From Bradyrhizobium sp. AT1 (GTDB lineage Bacteria > Pseudomonadota > Alphaproteobacteria > Rhizobiales > Xanthobacteraceae): a stretch of DNA of 64,000 nt. The translations under genes and the position numbers were made by a program. The notes beneath the pieces are model-generated. The model saw only the letters and a program-made list of their open reading frames with translations, searched no databases and was not told where the DNA came from. The stretch is taken from contig NZ_JXDL01000001.1 in assembly GCF_001590795.1 (NCBI RefSeq), positions 5,280,642-5,344,641 of the forward strand, in the 5' to 3' direction. Positions 1 to 7,767 of the stretch are shown piece after piece (within the stretch, counting starts at the first letter, position 1; the number at the start of each line of letters is the position of its first letter).

Positions 1-2
1 GG

Positions 3-36
3 TCTCTCCACATCCAACAGTGCTCGTGTGGAGAGA
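3..36. repeat. 10-bp stem hairpin at window edge
   Basis: TCTCTCCACA at 3-12 pairs perfectly with TGTGGAGAGA at 27-36 across a 14-nt loop. It could be the terminator of a gene to the left of the window, or the arm of an intergenic repeat, since the bases that follow (about 40-118, ending CCAGGGGAGGGTGG) also look like a degraded repeat. There is no clear T tract. Confidence 0.5.
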
Positions 37-195
37 TCACCCCACCCCGCTCGCGCTGCGCGCGATCGACCACGGGCGAGCTACGCTCGTCCCGGACCCC
101 TCCAGGGGAGGGTGGCACTGTCATCCCCCCGCAAACGCTTTATTAACCATAACCGGTGCATCACTGGAGCCGTCTCGTTTCGAGGGATAGGTCCG

Positions 196-939
196 GTGCC
201 AGTTGCACGCGCGTTTCGATCGTCGATCTCGGCAGTGGTCCTGGCAGCGTCCGCCGCGCTGACCCTTGGCGGCTGCATGCAGACCGCCGGCCCCGTCGCG
301 GTGATGTCACCGCGTGCCGATCTCGACTCCATGGCCTATGGCCAGCCCTACAGCGCCCCGCAGCCGGTCGTCGTTGCCAATAACGGCGGCGGCGCCATCG
401 CGGCGCTCAGCAATTCCTTTGCCGCTTCGCCCGCACCCATGCCGGTCGGCTACGCCGCGCCGATGCCGGCGCGCTATGACGCCTCCTACCATCTCGACGC
501 CGGCGACAAGCTACGCGTCGTGGTCTACGGCCAGGAAGGCCTCACCAACAGCTATGCCATCGATGCCGGCGGCTCCATCACCATGCCGCTGATCGGCGCG
601 GTGCCGGCACGCGGCCGCACCACGGCAGGCCTTGCCGGCGAGATCGCCGCCCGCCTGCGCAACGGTTACATCCGCGAGCCCTCGGTCGCGGTGGAGATCG
701 AGTCTTATCGGCCGTTCTTCATTCTCGGCGAAGTCACCGCGCCCGGCCAATATCCTTACGTGCCGAACATGACGGTCGAGAGCGCGGTCGCGATCGCCGG
801 CGGCTTCTCGCCCCGCGCCAAGCGCGATGTGGTCACCGTCACCCACACCGAGAATGGCGGCTCCATGCGCGCCGTCGTGCCGCTCGGCACCCCCTTGAAT
901 CCCGGCGACACCGTGTTCGTCGGAGAGCGCTGGTTCTAG
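196..939 (+). CDS. Polysaccharide biosynthesis/export lipoprotein (Wza/ExoF-like)
   Basis: This is probably an outer-membrane or periplasmic auxiliary protein for exporting a surface polysaccharide. The GTG at 196 is chosen as start because a GAGGGA ribosome site lies about 9 nt upstream and it opens a signal peptide ending in the lipobox LGGC with Cys27; the open frame extends to 28 but that part is repeat-like. After an Ala/Pro-rich linker, a Poly_export domain starts near residue 97 (YHLDAGDKLRVVVYGQ) and an SLBB-like segment near 171-205 (FFILGEVTAPGQYPYV) follows. At 247 aa it is short compared with Wza and closer to the small ExoF/GumB-like exporters. No glycosyltransferases or Wzc-type kinase are in view, so its polysaccharide is unknown. 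Confidence 0.85.
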   Translation: MPVARAFRSSISAVVLAASAALTLGGCMQTAGPVAVMSPRADLDSMAYGQPYSAPQPVVVANNGGGAIAALSNSFAASPAPMPVGYAAPMPARYDASYHLDAGDKLRVVVYGQEGLTNSYAIDAGGSITMPLIGAVPARGRTTAGLAGEIAARLRNGYIREPSVAVEIESYRPFFILGEVTAPGQYPYVPNMTVESAVAIAGGFSPRAKRDVVTVTHTENGGSMRAVVPLGTPLNPGDTVFVGERWF

Positions 940-1033
940 ATTTCAGCCCGACTCTTTCCTCGGTCATTCCGGCGGCTTGACCGGCCACCTCTAGTGCCGG
1001 GCGGCAGGAAGCCGCCAATTCCTGCTCCGAGGT

Positions 1034-1118
1034 GTCATTGCCGGGCTTGACCCGGCAATCCATCCACTTGAGAAAAATGCCTCGTTTGATGGATGCGCGG
1101 GTCAAGCCCGCGCATGAC
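1034..1118. repeat. Intergenic inverted repeat, 'GTCATTGCCGGGCTTGACCC' family
   Basis: An imperfect palindrome of 85 nt beginning GTCATTGCCGGGC and ending GCGCGGGTCAAGCCCGCGCATGAC, lying between two convergent genes. A related copy is at 9497-9575 and a degraded one near 6273-6307. It looks like a REP/BIME-type element and may also terminate transcription. Confidence 0.7.
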
Positions 1119-1126
1119 GGGTGGTG

Positions 1127-1801
1127 TTACCTGGTCAAATGCTTCGCGAAGAACGCCATGCTGCGCGGCCAGGCGATGTCGGCGCTGGCCTTGTCGTAGC
1201 TGGCGCGCTCGTCGCAATGGAAGCCGTGCTGGGCGCCGGGATAGACGAAGACCTCCACGTCCGGCCGCTTCGCCTTGATGGTCTCGACGTCGGTCAGGGG
1301 AATGCCGGCATCCTTCTCGCCGAAATGCAGCTGCGTCGGCACCTTTGGCGTCTCGTCGGCGAAGCGCACCACCGCGCCGCCGTAATAACCGATCGCGGCT
1401 TTCAGGCCGGCCAATCGCGTCGCCGCGACGAAAGCGATGCTTCCGCCCAGACAAAAGCCGATGATGCCGACAGGCCCGACGTCCTTCACCGCATCGATCG
1501 CCGCCTGGGTGTCGCGCAGCATCGCCGCCCAATCCGGACTGGCGACGAATTTGCGCGCCTCGGCGATCTCGTCGGGCGAATAGCCCGACTGGAAGTTCGG
1601 CGCGGTGCGGTCGAAGATCGACGGTGCGATCGCGACATAGCCTTCCCCGGTGAGGCGGTCGCAGACCGAACGGATGTGGTGATTGACGCCAAAAATCTCC
1701 TGGATCACCACCACCGCGCCCTTCGGCGCGCCGGAGGGGTCAGCGCGATAAGCGCCGAGCTGGAAATTGTCGGATGCCGTCAGCTTGATGTCTTGTCCCA
1801 C
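1127..1801 (-). CDS. Dienelactone hydrolase family protein
   Basis: An alpha/beta hydrolase of the dienelactone hydrolase type (224 aa), which typically hydrolyses cyclic enol-lactones or related esters in the cytoplasm. The nucleophile motif GFCLGGS places Cys117. The acid is in FGEKDAGIP (about 165) and the His in GAQHGF (about 195). The GTG at 1801 is chosen because AAGGA lies about 8 nt upstream and the family normally begins with a strand such as QDIKLTASD; the longer frame to 1909 adds residues with no similarity to the fold. No aromatic ring-cleavage genes are adjacent, so a role in chlorocatechol breakdown cannot be inferred; many genomes carry several paralogues of unknown substrate. 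Confidence 0.88.
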   Translation of the reverse strand: MGQDIKLTASDNFQLGAYRADPSGAPKGAVVVIQEIFGVNHHIRSVCDRLTGEGYVAIAPSIFDRTAPNFQSGYSPDEIAEARKFVASPDWAAMLRDTQAAIDAVKDVGPVGIIGFCLGGSIAFVAATRLAGLKAAIGYYGGAVVRFADETPKVPTQLHFGEKDAGIPLTDVETIKAKRPDVEVFVYPGAQHGFHCDERASYDKASADIAWPRSMAFFAKHLTR

Positions 1802-1918
1802 GCGGGTTGTCCTTCTTGGTTGGTTGTTGGTCGAGAACTCCAAGCCCGGCCATGACGATGTGGCAAATTCAACCCGAGACGGCGCAGATACGACTTCTCT
1901 GCGCCACAAAGAGCCTCC

Positions 1919-2275
1919 TCACTCCCACATCCAGTTCTCGCCGTAATCCTCCTTCCATCCCGCAAGCCGTCCGTGACGGAACTGCAGGAAAAGGCGATGG
2001 CGATAGGGGATCAGGCCGCTGCCGCCGATGTTGCGCAGGGCCAGGTAGATTTCGTTGCCGGGACGCCCGCGTACATATTGCAGTGGCTGCCCGAGCGCGC
2101 GGGCGGTCTGCTCGGCGTCCATGCCGAAGGCGAGCGGAATGTTGTTCGACAAGGTCGTGACGAAAGGCTGGCGCGCCGGCGCGCCGCCGAACCACTCGGC
2201 CTGTGCCGCCGACGGCAGCAGCGCCGCTATTGCGCCCGCCGCGAAGATCGCTCGCATCATGGTCGACGTTCCCAT
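1919..2275 (-). CDS. Small secreted hypothetical protein
   Basis: A 118-aa protein with a clear Sec signal peptide (MMRAIFAAGAIAALLPSAAQA, cut after AQA), so probably periplasmic. The mature part contains a conserved-looking stretch (NIPLAFGMDAEQTARALG) and ends in WMWE. The start could be the ATG at 2275 or the MM pair five codons later, which would give a more typical signal peptide. I recognise no domain. It lies in the same direction as the alpha/beta hydrolase upstream, 10 nt away, so the two are probably co-transcribed. Confidence 0.7.
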   Translation of the reverse strand: MGTSTMMRAIFAAGAIAALLPSAAQAEWFGGAPARQPFVTTLSNNIPLAFGMDAEQTARALGQPLQYVRGRPGNEIYLALRNIGGSGLIPYRHRLFLQFRHGRLAGWKEDYGENWMWE

Positions 2276-2285
2276 TGCCCTGGGG

Positions 2286-3050
2286 CTATGCCGGCAAGTT
2301 CTTCAGGAAAGGAGCGACGGCGTCAACAAAAGCCTTGGGCTGGTCGATGTTGACGGCGTGGCCGGCGGCGGGAATCACGACCTTTTGTGCGCCGGGGATT
2401 TTTGCGGCCATGTAATCGGACGCGGCGAGGAACGGCGTGTCGTCGGCACCGACCACGATCAGCGCGGGCACCTTGATGTCGGGCAGCAGCTCGATCACGC
2501 GGGCATCGCGCTGGGTCAGCATGCCGCGCGCCGCCAGCGCCAGCCCCTTGGCGTTGCGATGACTGGCCGTGGCGCGCTCGCGCGTTGCCGCTTTCAAGAC
2601 GTCGAGGCCTTCGCGCTCGAGCTTGTCGGCGGTGGCCAGTGCCCGTGCGTTCCAGGCCTCGCGTGCGTCGTCCTTCTTGAAGCCCGGGCCGGTGTCGATG
2701 ATCAGCAGCGCGCGGGCGCGCTCCGGATGGGCGCGGTAGAACGCCAGCGACATGTAGCCGCCGAGCGACAGCCCGCCGATGATGGCGCGCTTGGCGCCAA
2801 CCGCATCGAGGATCGCCGCCATGTCGCCGACCGTCAGAGCCTCGCTGTAAGCGGCGGGATCATCGGGATAGTCGGATTGGCCGTGGCCGCGCATGTCCCA
2901 CAAGATCAGCGTGTGATTTTTCGCGAGCGCATCGACTTGACCGTGCCACATCGCCGAGGTCGAGGAGTAGCCGTGGGTGAGCAGCAATGGCGGTCCCTCG
3001 CCGTGGACTTCGTAGTAGATCTTGACGCCGTCCCGATTGATCACAGGCAT
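2286..3050 (-). CDS. Alpha/beta fold hydrolase
   Basis: A 254-aa single-domain alpha/beta hydrolase. The oxyanion motif is LLLTHGYSS (residues 22-30), the nucleophile elbow GLSLGG puts Ser95 in place, the acid is Asp203 or Asp204 in VGADDTPF, and His231 in AAGHAVN completes the triad. The family includes esterases, lactonases and C-C hydrolases such as 3-oxoadipate enol-lactonase (PcaD-like), but no pathway partner is present and the substrate cannot be assigned. A GAGGCGG ribosome site precedes the ATG. The small secreted protein follows 10 nt downstream. Confidence 0.88.
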   Translation of the reverse strand: MPVINRDGVKIYYEVHGEGPPLLLTHGYSSTSAMWHGQVDALAKNHTLILWDMRGHGQSDYPDDPAAYSEALTVGDMAAILDAVGAKRAIIGGLSLGGYMSLAFYRAHPERARALLIIDTGPGFKKDDAREAWNARALATADKLEREGLDVLKAATRERATASHRNAKGLALAARGMLTQRDARVIELLPDIKVPALIVVGADDTPFLAASDYMAAKIPGAQKVVIPAAGHAVNIDQPKAFVDAVAPFLKNLPA

Positions 3051-3411
3051 TGTTTCCGCCTCTATCTTTTATCTCACCGCGACACCGGTGGACCTTCTCC
3101 CACAAGGAGAGAAGGACCCGCGGCAACGATCGTACTCTAGCCTGCCAAGTTACCTGGAAGAAACTGCCTCAACGCAATGGCACGCATGTGCGATGCGCCC
3201 TCTGTTGCGTCCAGTCGCTGCGTTGGTGCCGTTGGCGCGGCGCACAACGAGCAGGTGTAGACGCCGTTTGTTTCGACTCATTCCAAATTGCATTTGCCAC
3301 GGCAACCGAACGCGATCATTCTCGGCGCCAAGGCTGACGCCAGCCCGGTGGGCGTCCGCCATTCAAGTTGCCGCCGTAAGCGGCTTCATGCACCGGCAGG
3401 GGAAGACGCCT
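3051..3411. other. 361-nt divergent intergenic region
   Basis: This holds the divergent upstream regions of the alpha/beta hydrolase (minus) and iorA (plus). Bases about 3080-3125 carry a short inverted element (CCTTCTCCCACAAGGAGAGAAGG) resembling a truncated intergenic repeat. Open frames run through it on the plus strand but begin far upstream of the conserved IorA N-terminus and show no domain, so I see no extra gene. I could not identify a confident promoter. Confidence 0.4.
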
Positions 3412-3903
3412 ATGCCAACACTCACCATCAACGGGCGGAGTCTGTCCGTGGATGCGGCGAACGATACGCCGCTCCTCTGGGCGATCCGCGAGCAATTGCA
3501 GATGACCGGCACCAAGTTCGGCTGCGGCGCCGGGCTGTGCGGCGCCTGCACCGTGCACGTCAACGGCGAAGCCGTCCGTTCGTGCCAGACCATGGTCGGC
3601 GATGTCGCCGGCAAGAAGATCACCACCATCGAAGGCCTTTCCGCCAAGGGCGATCATCCCTTGCAGAAGGCATGGATCGCCGAGCAGGTGCCGCAATGCG
3701 GCTACTGCCAGTCCGGGCAGATCATGCAGGCGGCCTCGCTGCTGTCGAAGAATCCCAACCCGACCAAGGAAGAAGTGGTCGCGCATATGGACGGCAATCT
3801 GTGCCGTTGCATGACCTATTCGCGGATCCAGAAGGCGATCATGCGCGCCGCATCCGAGATGCGCACCGCGTCGGCCACCTCCAACGAGCGGAGGCCCACA
3901 TGA
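3412..3903 (+). CDS. iorA: Isoquinoline 1-oxidoreductase-type [2Fe-2S] subunit
   Basis: Small electron-transfer subunit (163 aa) of a xanthine-oxidase-family molybdenum hydroxylase. The plant-type [2Fe-2S] cluster ligands are Cys38, Cys43, Cys46 and Cys58 (FGCGAGLCGACT), and the second cluster ligands are Cys96, Cys99, Cys131 and Cys133 (CGYC and CRC). The ATG at 3412 has AGGGGA about 8 nt upstream and starts exactly at the ferredoxin fold; the frame is open much further upstream without similarity. The stop overlaps the start of the large subunit (ATGA), so translation is coupled. No FAD-binding medium subunit is nearby, which fits the two-subunit Ior type that passes electrons to a cytochrome or quinone rather than NAD. 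Confidence 0.92.
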   Translation: MPTLTINGRSLSVDAANDTPLLWAIREQLQMTGTKFGCGAGLCGACTVHVNGEAVRSCQTMVGDVAGKKITTIEGLSAKGDHPLQKAWIAEQVPQCGYCQSGQIMQAASLLSKNPNPTKEEVVAHMDGNLCRCMTYSRIQKAIMRAASEMRTASATSNERRPT

Positions 3904-6194
3904 ACGAGCATGTGAAGAACGTGACACCTGAGACGACCGATCTCAGCCGCCGCTCCTTCCTCGTCGGCACCGCCGCAACCGGCCTCGTGCTCGGCTATGC
4001 CGGCGTGCCCGGCATCGAACAGGCAGCGGCCGCAGCGCCCGCCAATTTCGAGCCGAGCGTCTGGTACGCGATCTCGCCGGACGGTCTCGTCACCGTGACT
4101 TGCGGCAAGGCCGACATGGGCCAGCACATCGCCTCCACCATGGCGCAGATCGTCTGCGAGGAGCTCGGCGCGAAATGGAGCGACATGCGCGTTTCGCTCG
4201 CCTCCAACGATCCGAAGTTCAACGATCCGGTCCTGGGCGCACAGATCACCGGCGGCAGCTGGTCGACCATGATGAATTTTGAGGCGATGAGCCGTGCGGG
4301 CGCCGCCGGCCGCATCGCGCTGACGGAGGCCGCGGCCGCAGCCATGGGCCTGCCGCCTTATTTCAAGGACCAGCTCGTGGTGCGCGACTCCGTCGTCTCG
4401 CATCCGAAGTCGAAGAAGCAGATGAGCTTTGCCGAAATCGTCAGGAGCGGCAAGGCGACGAAGACCTTCACGCCGGACGAGTTGAAGGCGATCAAGCTGA
4501 AGACGCCCGATCAATACACCATGATCGGCGTCTCGGTGCCTCAGCTCGACATCCCCTCCAAGACCAACGGCACGGCCAAATACGGCATCGACGTGATGCT
4601 GCCCGGCATGGCCTACGGCAAGGTGGTGACCCCGCCGGTGCGCTTCGGTGCGACCGTGAAATCGGTCGACGACGGTGACGCCAAGAAGGTGCCCGGCTTC
4701 ATGAAGGCGGTCATCCTCGACGACAAGACCGGAACCACCTCCGGCTGGGTCGTGGCGGTCGCCAACACCTATGCCAACGCCCGCAAGGCGGCGGACGCGC
4801 TGAAGATCGCCTATGACGGCGGTCCGAACGCAAAACTGTCGAGCCAGTCATTGCTCGACGAGGCCAAGCGGCTTCAAAAGCTGGAGGATTCCGGCCAGTT
4901 CTTCGTCAAGGACGGCGATCCCAATGCGGCCTTCGGCTCGGCGGCGAAAGTGGTCGAGGCGGAGTACACCACCAGCATCAACATCCACGCGCCGCTGGAG
5001 CCGATGAACGCCACGGCGGAGTTCAAGGGCGACATCCTGCACATCTATTCCGGCAACCAGTTCGCGACGCGCTCCGGCGCGATCGCGGCGGGTGCCGCCG
5101 GGATCGATCCGAAATTCGTCGTGATGCATCAGCATTGGCTCGGCGGTGGCTTCGGCCGCAGGCTCGATGCCGACATGATGATTCCGGCGGTGCAGGCGGC
5201 CAAGGCGGTCGGCAAGCCGGTCAAGGTGATCTACTCGCGCGAGAACGACATGACGATGGATTTCTCGCGTCCGCTCACCTATCAAAAGGTCAAGGCCGGC
5301 GTGGACGGCGACGGCAAGCTGGTCGCGCTCAGCCACGACGTGGTCTCGGCCTGGCCGACCGCGCGCTGGGGAATTCCTGATTTCCTGACGCCATCCGTCG
5401 ACAAGAAGGGCCCGCTCGACAGCTTCACGGTCAACGGCGCGGACTTCTTCTACACCGTGCCCAACCATTATGTGCGCGCGATCAAGAACGAGCTCGCGCA
5501 CAATGCGACGCCGTCCGGCCAGCTCCGCTCGGTGGCCCCGGGCTGGACCTTCTGGGCGGTCGAAAGCATGATCGACGAGATCGCGGCGGCGACGGGCAAG
5601 GATCCCGCGCAGTTCCGCATCTCGCTGCTCGACGGCGCCGGCAAGAACGACGGCGGCGCGCAGCGTTTGCGCAACACGCTGCTCGCCGCGATGGGACTTT
5701 CAGGCTACGGCACGAGGCCATTGCCGAAAGGCGAGGGCATGGGCGTTGCCTGCGTGTCGTCGCAGGAGCGCGCGACGGCGAGCTGGACGGCCTGCGTCGC
5801 CCATGTCGCGGTGGCGCCGTCGGGCGCGGTCACCGTGAAGAAGCTCACGGTTGCAACCGACGTCGGCACGCAGGTGCATCCCGACAACATCCGTGCCCAG
5901 GTCGAGGGCGCCGCGCTGTGGGGCCTGTCGCTGGCGATGTACGAGAAGGCGACGCTGAAGGACGGTGGCATCGAGCAGACCAATTTCGATAGCTACACGC
6001 CCTTGCGCATGAGCCAGATGCCCGAGGTCGCGGTTGCCGTGATCGCCAATGGCGAGAAGGCCACCGGCGTCGGCGAGCCCGCGGTGACCGTGGTCGCGCC
6101 CGCCATCGGCAACGCCATCTTCAACGCCTCAGGCGCCCGCGTGCGGGCACTGCCGATCACGGCGGAGGCGGTGAAGGCGAGCATGAAGGCGTAA
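3900..6194 (+). CDS. iorB: Isoquinoline 1-oxidoreductase-type molybdopterin subunit
   Basis: Catalytic large subunit (764 aa) of the two-subunit molybdenum hydroxylase. An N-terminal Tat signal (LSRRSFLVGTAATGLVLGY, residues 14-32) predicts export of the folded complex, the small subunit presumably being carried along. Molybdopterin-binding motifs include GGGFGRR near residue 415, and the C-terminal GVGEP places the expected catalytic Glu near 724. Known relatives hydroxylate N-heterocycles or oxidise aldehydes; the substrate here is not determined. The start overlaps the iorA stop by 4 nt. A strong terminator follows at 6221-6255. XdhC-type maturation factors and a cytochrome c partner are not visible next door. 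Confidence 0.92.
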   Translation: MNEHVKNVTPETTDLSRRSFLVGTAATGLVLGYAGVPGIEQAAAAAPANFEPSVWYAISPDGLVTVTCGKADMGQHIASTMAQIVCEELGAKWSDMRVSLASNDPKFNDPVLGAQITGGSWSTMMNFEAMSRAGAAGRIALTEAAAAAMGLPPYFKDQLVVRDSVVSHPKSKKQMSFAEIVRSGKATKTFTPDELKAIKLKTPDQYTMIGVSVPQLDIPSKTNGTAKYGIDVMLPGMAYGKVVTPPVRFGATVKSVDDGDAKKVPGFMKAVILDDKTGTTSGWVVAVANTYANARKAADALKIAYDGGPNAKLSSQSLLDEAKRLQKLEDSGQFFVKDGDPNAAFGSAAKVVEAEYTTSINIHAPLEPMNATAEFKGDILHIYSGNQFATRSGAIAAGAAGIDPKFVVMHQHWLGGGFGRRLDADMMIPAVQAAKAVGKPVKVIYSRENDMTMDFSRPLTYQKVKAGVDGDGKLVALSHDVVSAWPTARWGIPDFLTPSVDKKGPLDSFTVNGADFFYTVPNHYVRAIKNELAHNATPSGQLRSVAPGWTFWAVESMIDEIAAATGKDPAQFRISLLDGAGKNDGGAQRLRNTLLAAMGLSGYGTRPLPKGEGMGVACVSSQERATASWTACVAHVAVAPSGAVTVKKLTVATDVGTQVHPDNIRAQVEGAALWGLSLAMYEKATLKDGGIEQTNFDSYTPLRMSQMPEVAVAVIANGEKATGVGEPAVTVVAPAIGNAIFNASGARVRALPITAEAVKASMKA

Positions 6195-6220
6195 GCCGGG
6201 CTGCGATCGCGAATGAGATG

Positions 6221-6255
6221 ATCCGCCGGAGGAGAGCCTCCGGCGGATTTGTTTT
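6221..6255 (+). terminator. Rho-independent terminator after iorAB
   Basis: ATCCGCCGGAGG (6221-6232) pairs perfectly with CCTCCGGCGGAT (6237-6248) around a 4-nt loop, followed by TTGTTTT. The 12-bp GC-rich stem 27 nt past the iorB stop makes this a convincing intrinsic terminator. Confidence 0.9.
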
Positions 6256-6340
6256 GGGACTGTTTCCACACGCGCGCCGTCAGGGCCGGGACAAGCCCGG
6301 CCATGACGGAGAAAATTCCTCTTTGTTATCAAGCCCGTTC

Positions 6341-6364
6341 TACTGTGCATGGGGTTGTTTTCGC
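6341..6364 (+). repeat. 24-nt intergenic repeat, copy 1
   Basis: This 24-nt word contains TGTGCATGGGGTTGTTTT, is identical to 60457-60480 and is likewise followed by a T-rich stretch. It lies between the iorB terminator and the HD-GYP gene. A weaker similarity extends about 15 nt upstream (GTTATC about 8-16 nt before the block in both copies). Function unknown: it could be part of a small RNA, a leader or an intergenic repeat family. Confidence 0.75.
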
Positions 6365-6508
6365 ACTTTTGCTTTGGCGACCTTGGGAACCCGATCCGTA
6401 AAATTGCGCGCAATTCCGGAAGGTTCCCTTGAGCACGCCTCTTAAGGGCCGGAGAACCTGATCCGGCTTAGGCTGACGCCAAATCCAGTCCCATGCTTTG
6501 GGGAAGCC

Positions 6509-7603
6509 ATGAACGCGCCAGCTAAAACCGCCGCCAAACGCCGGCTTCTGCTCGCCTCCGACCGGAGCGACGAGAGCACCGAGCTCGCCAGCATTTTGAA
6601 AGCGGTCGGTGAGGTCTCGACGGTGTCGACAGAGGCGATCCCCGCCCAGCCGGCGCGCGATCTCTCCGGTCTCGTGGTCGACATCAACCTGCGCTCGCCC
6701 GAGAGCGTGCAGCGGGTGCGCAACAAGCTGCGCGGTGATGCTTACCGTTCGATGCCGCGGCTGTTCGTGCTCGCCGATGCCCTGCATCACGGCACCATGC
6801 AGGCCTGGGCGCTCGGGGCCACCGACACCATCTCACGGCCGCTTCAGGCCGACGCCATCCTGCAGCGCATCCGCGCTGCCTTCCCCGACACCGCCGCCTA
6901 TGACGCGACCGATCGCGGCAAGACGCTCAACCGCGGCGTCGAGGCGGCGCATGCGGTGCTGGCGAAGATGTTCGAGAAGCTGCCGCTCGGCGTGCCCTTG
7001 ACCTTCGACGACGTCATTGCGGCCGAAAGCAAGATCCTGAAGGCGATCAAGCACTCCTCGCTGCGCGAATGGCTCACCACGGTCGGCTGCCACCATGTCG
7101 GCAGCTATCGTCACTGCCTGTTCGTCACCGGCTTCGCCGTCGCCTTCGCGCAGCACCTCGGCATGCGCGAGGACGACCAGCGCCGCCTGACCCGCGCCGC
7201 GCTGCTGCACGACGTCGGCAAGGCCTTCGTTCCCTCCGCGCTGCTCGACAAGCCGGGCAAGCTCACCGACGAGGAGATGGCCGAGGTCCGCCAGCATCCG
7301 CGCCGCGGCTATGACGCGCTCGCAGCCCAAGGCGGTTTCCCGCCGGAGATGCTCGACGTCGTCCTGCATCACCATGAATTCCTCGACGGCAGCGGCTATC
7401 CCAACGGACTGTCGTCGAACCAGATCAGCGACATCGTGCGGGTGACGACGATCGTCGACATCTACGCCGCGCTGGTCGAGAAACGCGCCTACCGCATGCC
7501 CTTCACGCATTCGCGTGCGTTCAGCATGATGGAAGGCATGGGCGGCAAGCTGGATCAGCAATTGCTGCAGGCATTCCGCCCGGTGGCGCTGGGGTCGTTC
7601 TAG
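6509..7603 (+). CDS. HD-GYP c-di-GMP phosphodiesterase with degenerate receiver-like domain
   Basis: A 364-aa protein likely to hydrolyse c-di-GMP. Residues about 12-125 look like a response-regulator receiver fold (LVVDINL, then FVLADALHH, then GATDTISRPL), but the usual Lys-Pro pair is Arg-Pro (SRPL) and the acidic pocket is weak, so phosphorylation is doubtful. The HD-GYP domain has the metal ligands His234-Asp235 (LLHDVGKAF) and the full HHxxxDGSGYP signature near 286-296, as in catalytically competent members. It stands alone between iorAB and the acyl-CoA ligase. The 314-nt upstream gap holds a terminator, repeat fragments and the 24-nt repeat. Confidence 0.88.
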   Translation: MNAPAKTAAKRRLLLASDRSDESTELASILKAVGEVSTVSTEAIPAQPARDLSGLVVDINLRSPESVQRVRNKLRGDAYRSMPRLFVLADALHHGTMQAWALGATDTISRPLQADAILQRIRAAFPDTAAYDATDRGKTLNRGVEAAHAVLAKMFEKLPLGVPLTFDDVIAAESKILKAIKHSSLREWLTTVGCHHVGSYRHCLFVTGFAVAFAQHLGMREDDQRRLTRAALLHDVGKAFVPSALLDKPGKLTDEEMAEVRQHPRRGYDALAAQGGFPPEMLDVVLHHHEFLDGSGYPNGLSSNQISDIVRVTTIVDIYAALVEKRAYRMPFTHSRAFSMMEGMGGKLDQQLLQAFRPVALGSF

Positions 7604-7636
7604 TTCGGCATTCTCGGCTGCCGCCACACCCTCGGT

Positions 7637-7763
7637 GTCGTCCCCGCGCAGGCGGGGACCCATAACCCCAGGGAGACGTCTGACGAAGACAGGTCGTTCG
7701 GTACGGACACTGTGCGTCATCGTTAGATCACGCGGTATGGGTCCCGGCGTTCGCCGGGACGAC
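7637..7763. repeat. 127-nt intergenic repeat, copy 1 (inverted orientation)
   Basis: It begins GTCGTCCCCGCG and ends CGCCGGGACGAC. Its ends correspond to the reverse complement of the copies at 50329-50455 and 52250-52376, and all three are exactly 127 nt long; the middle third has diverged. It separates two convergent genes and stops 4 nt before the acyl-CoA ligase stop codon. Confidence 0.8.
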
Positions 7764-7767
7764 AACC

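Noticed and set aside
1121..1855. 244-codon plus-strand frame opposite the dienelactone hydrolase
   Set aside because: It is a mirror of the hydrolase, which has its full catalytic triad and ribosome site on the minus strand.
3179..3197. TGGCACGCATGTGCG, resembling a sigma-54 promoter upstream of iorA
   Set aside because: The distance from GG to the downstream GC is one base short of the strict -24/-12 spacing.
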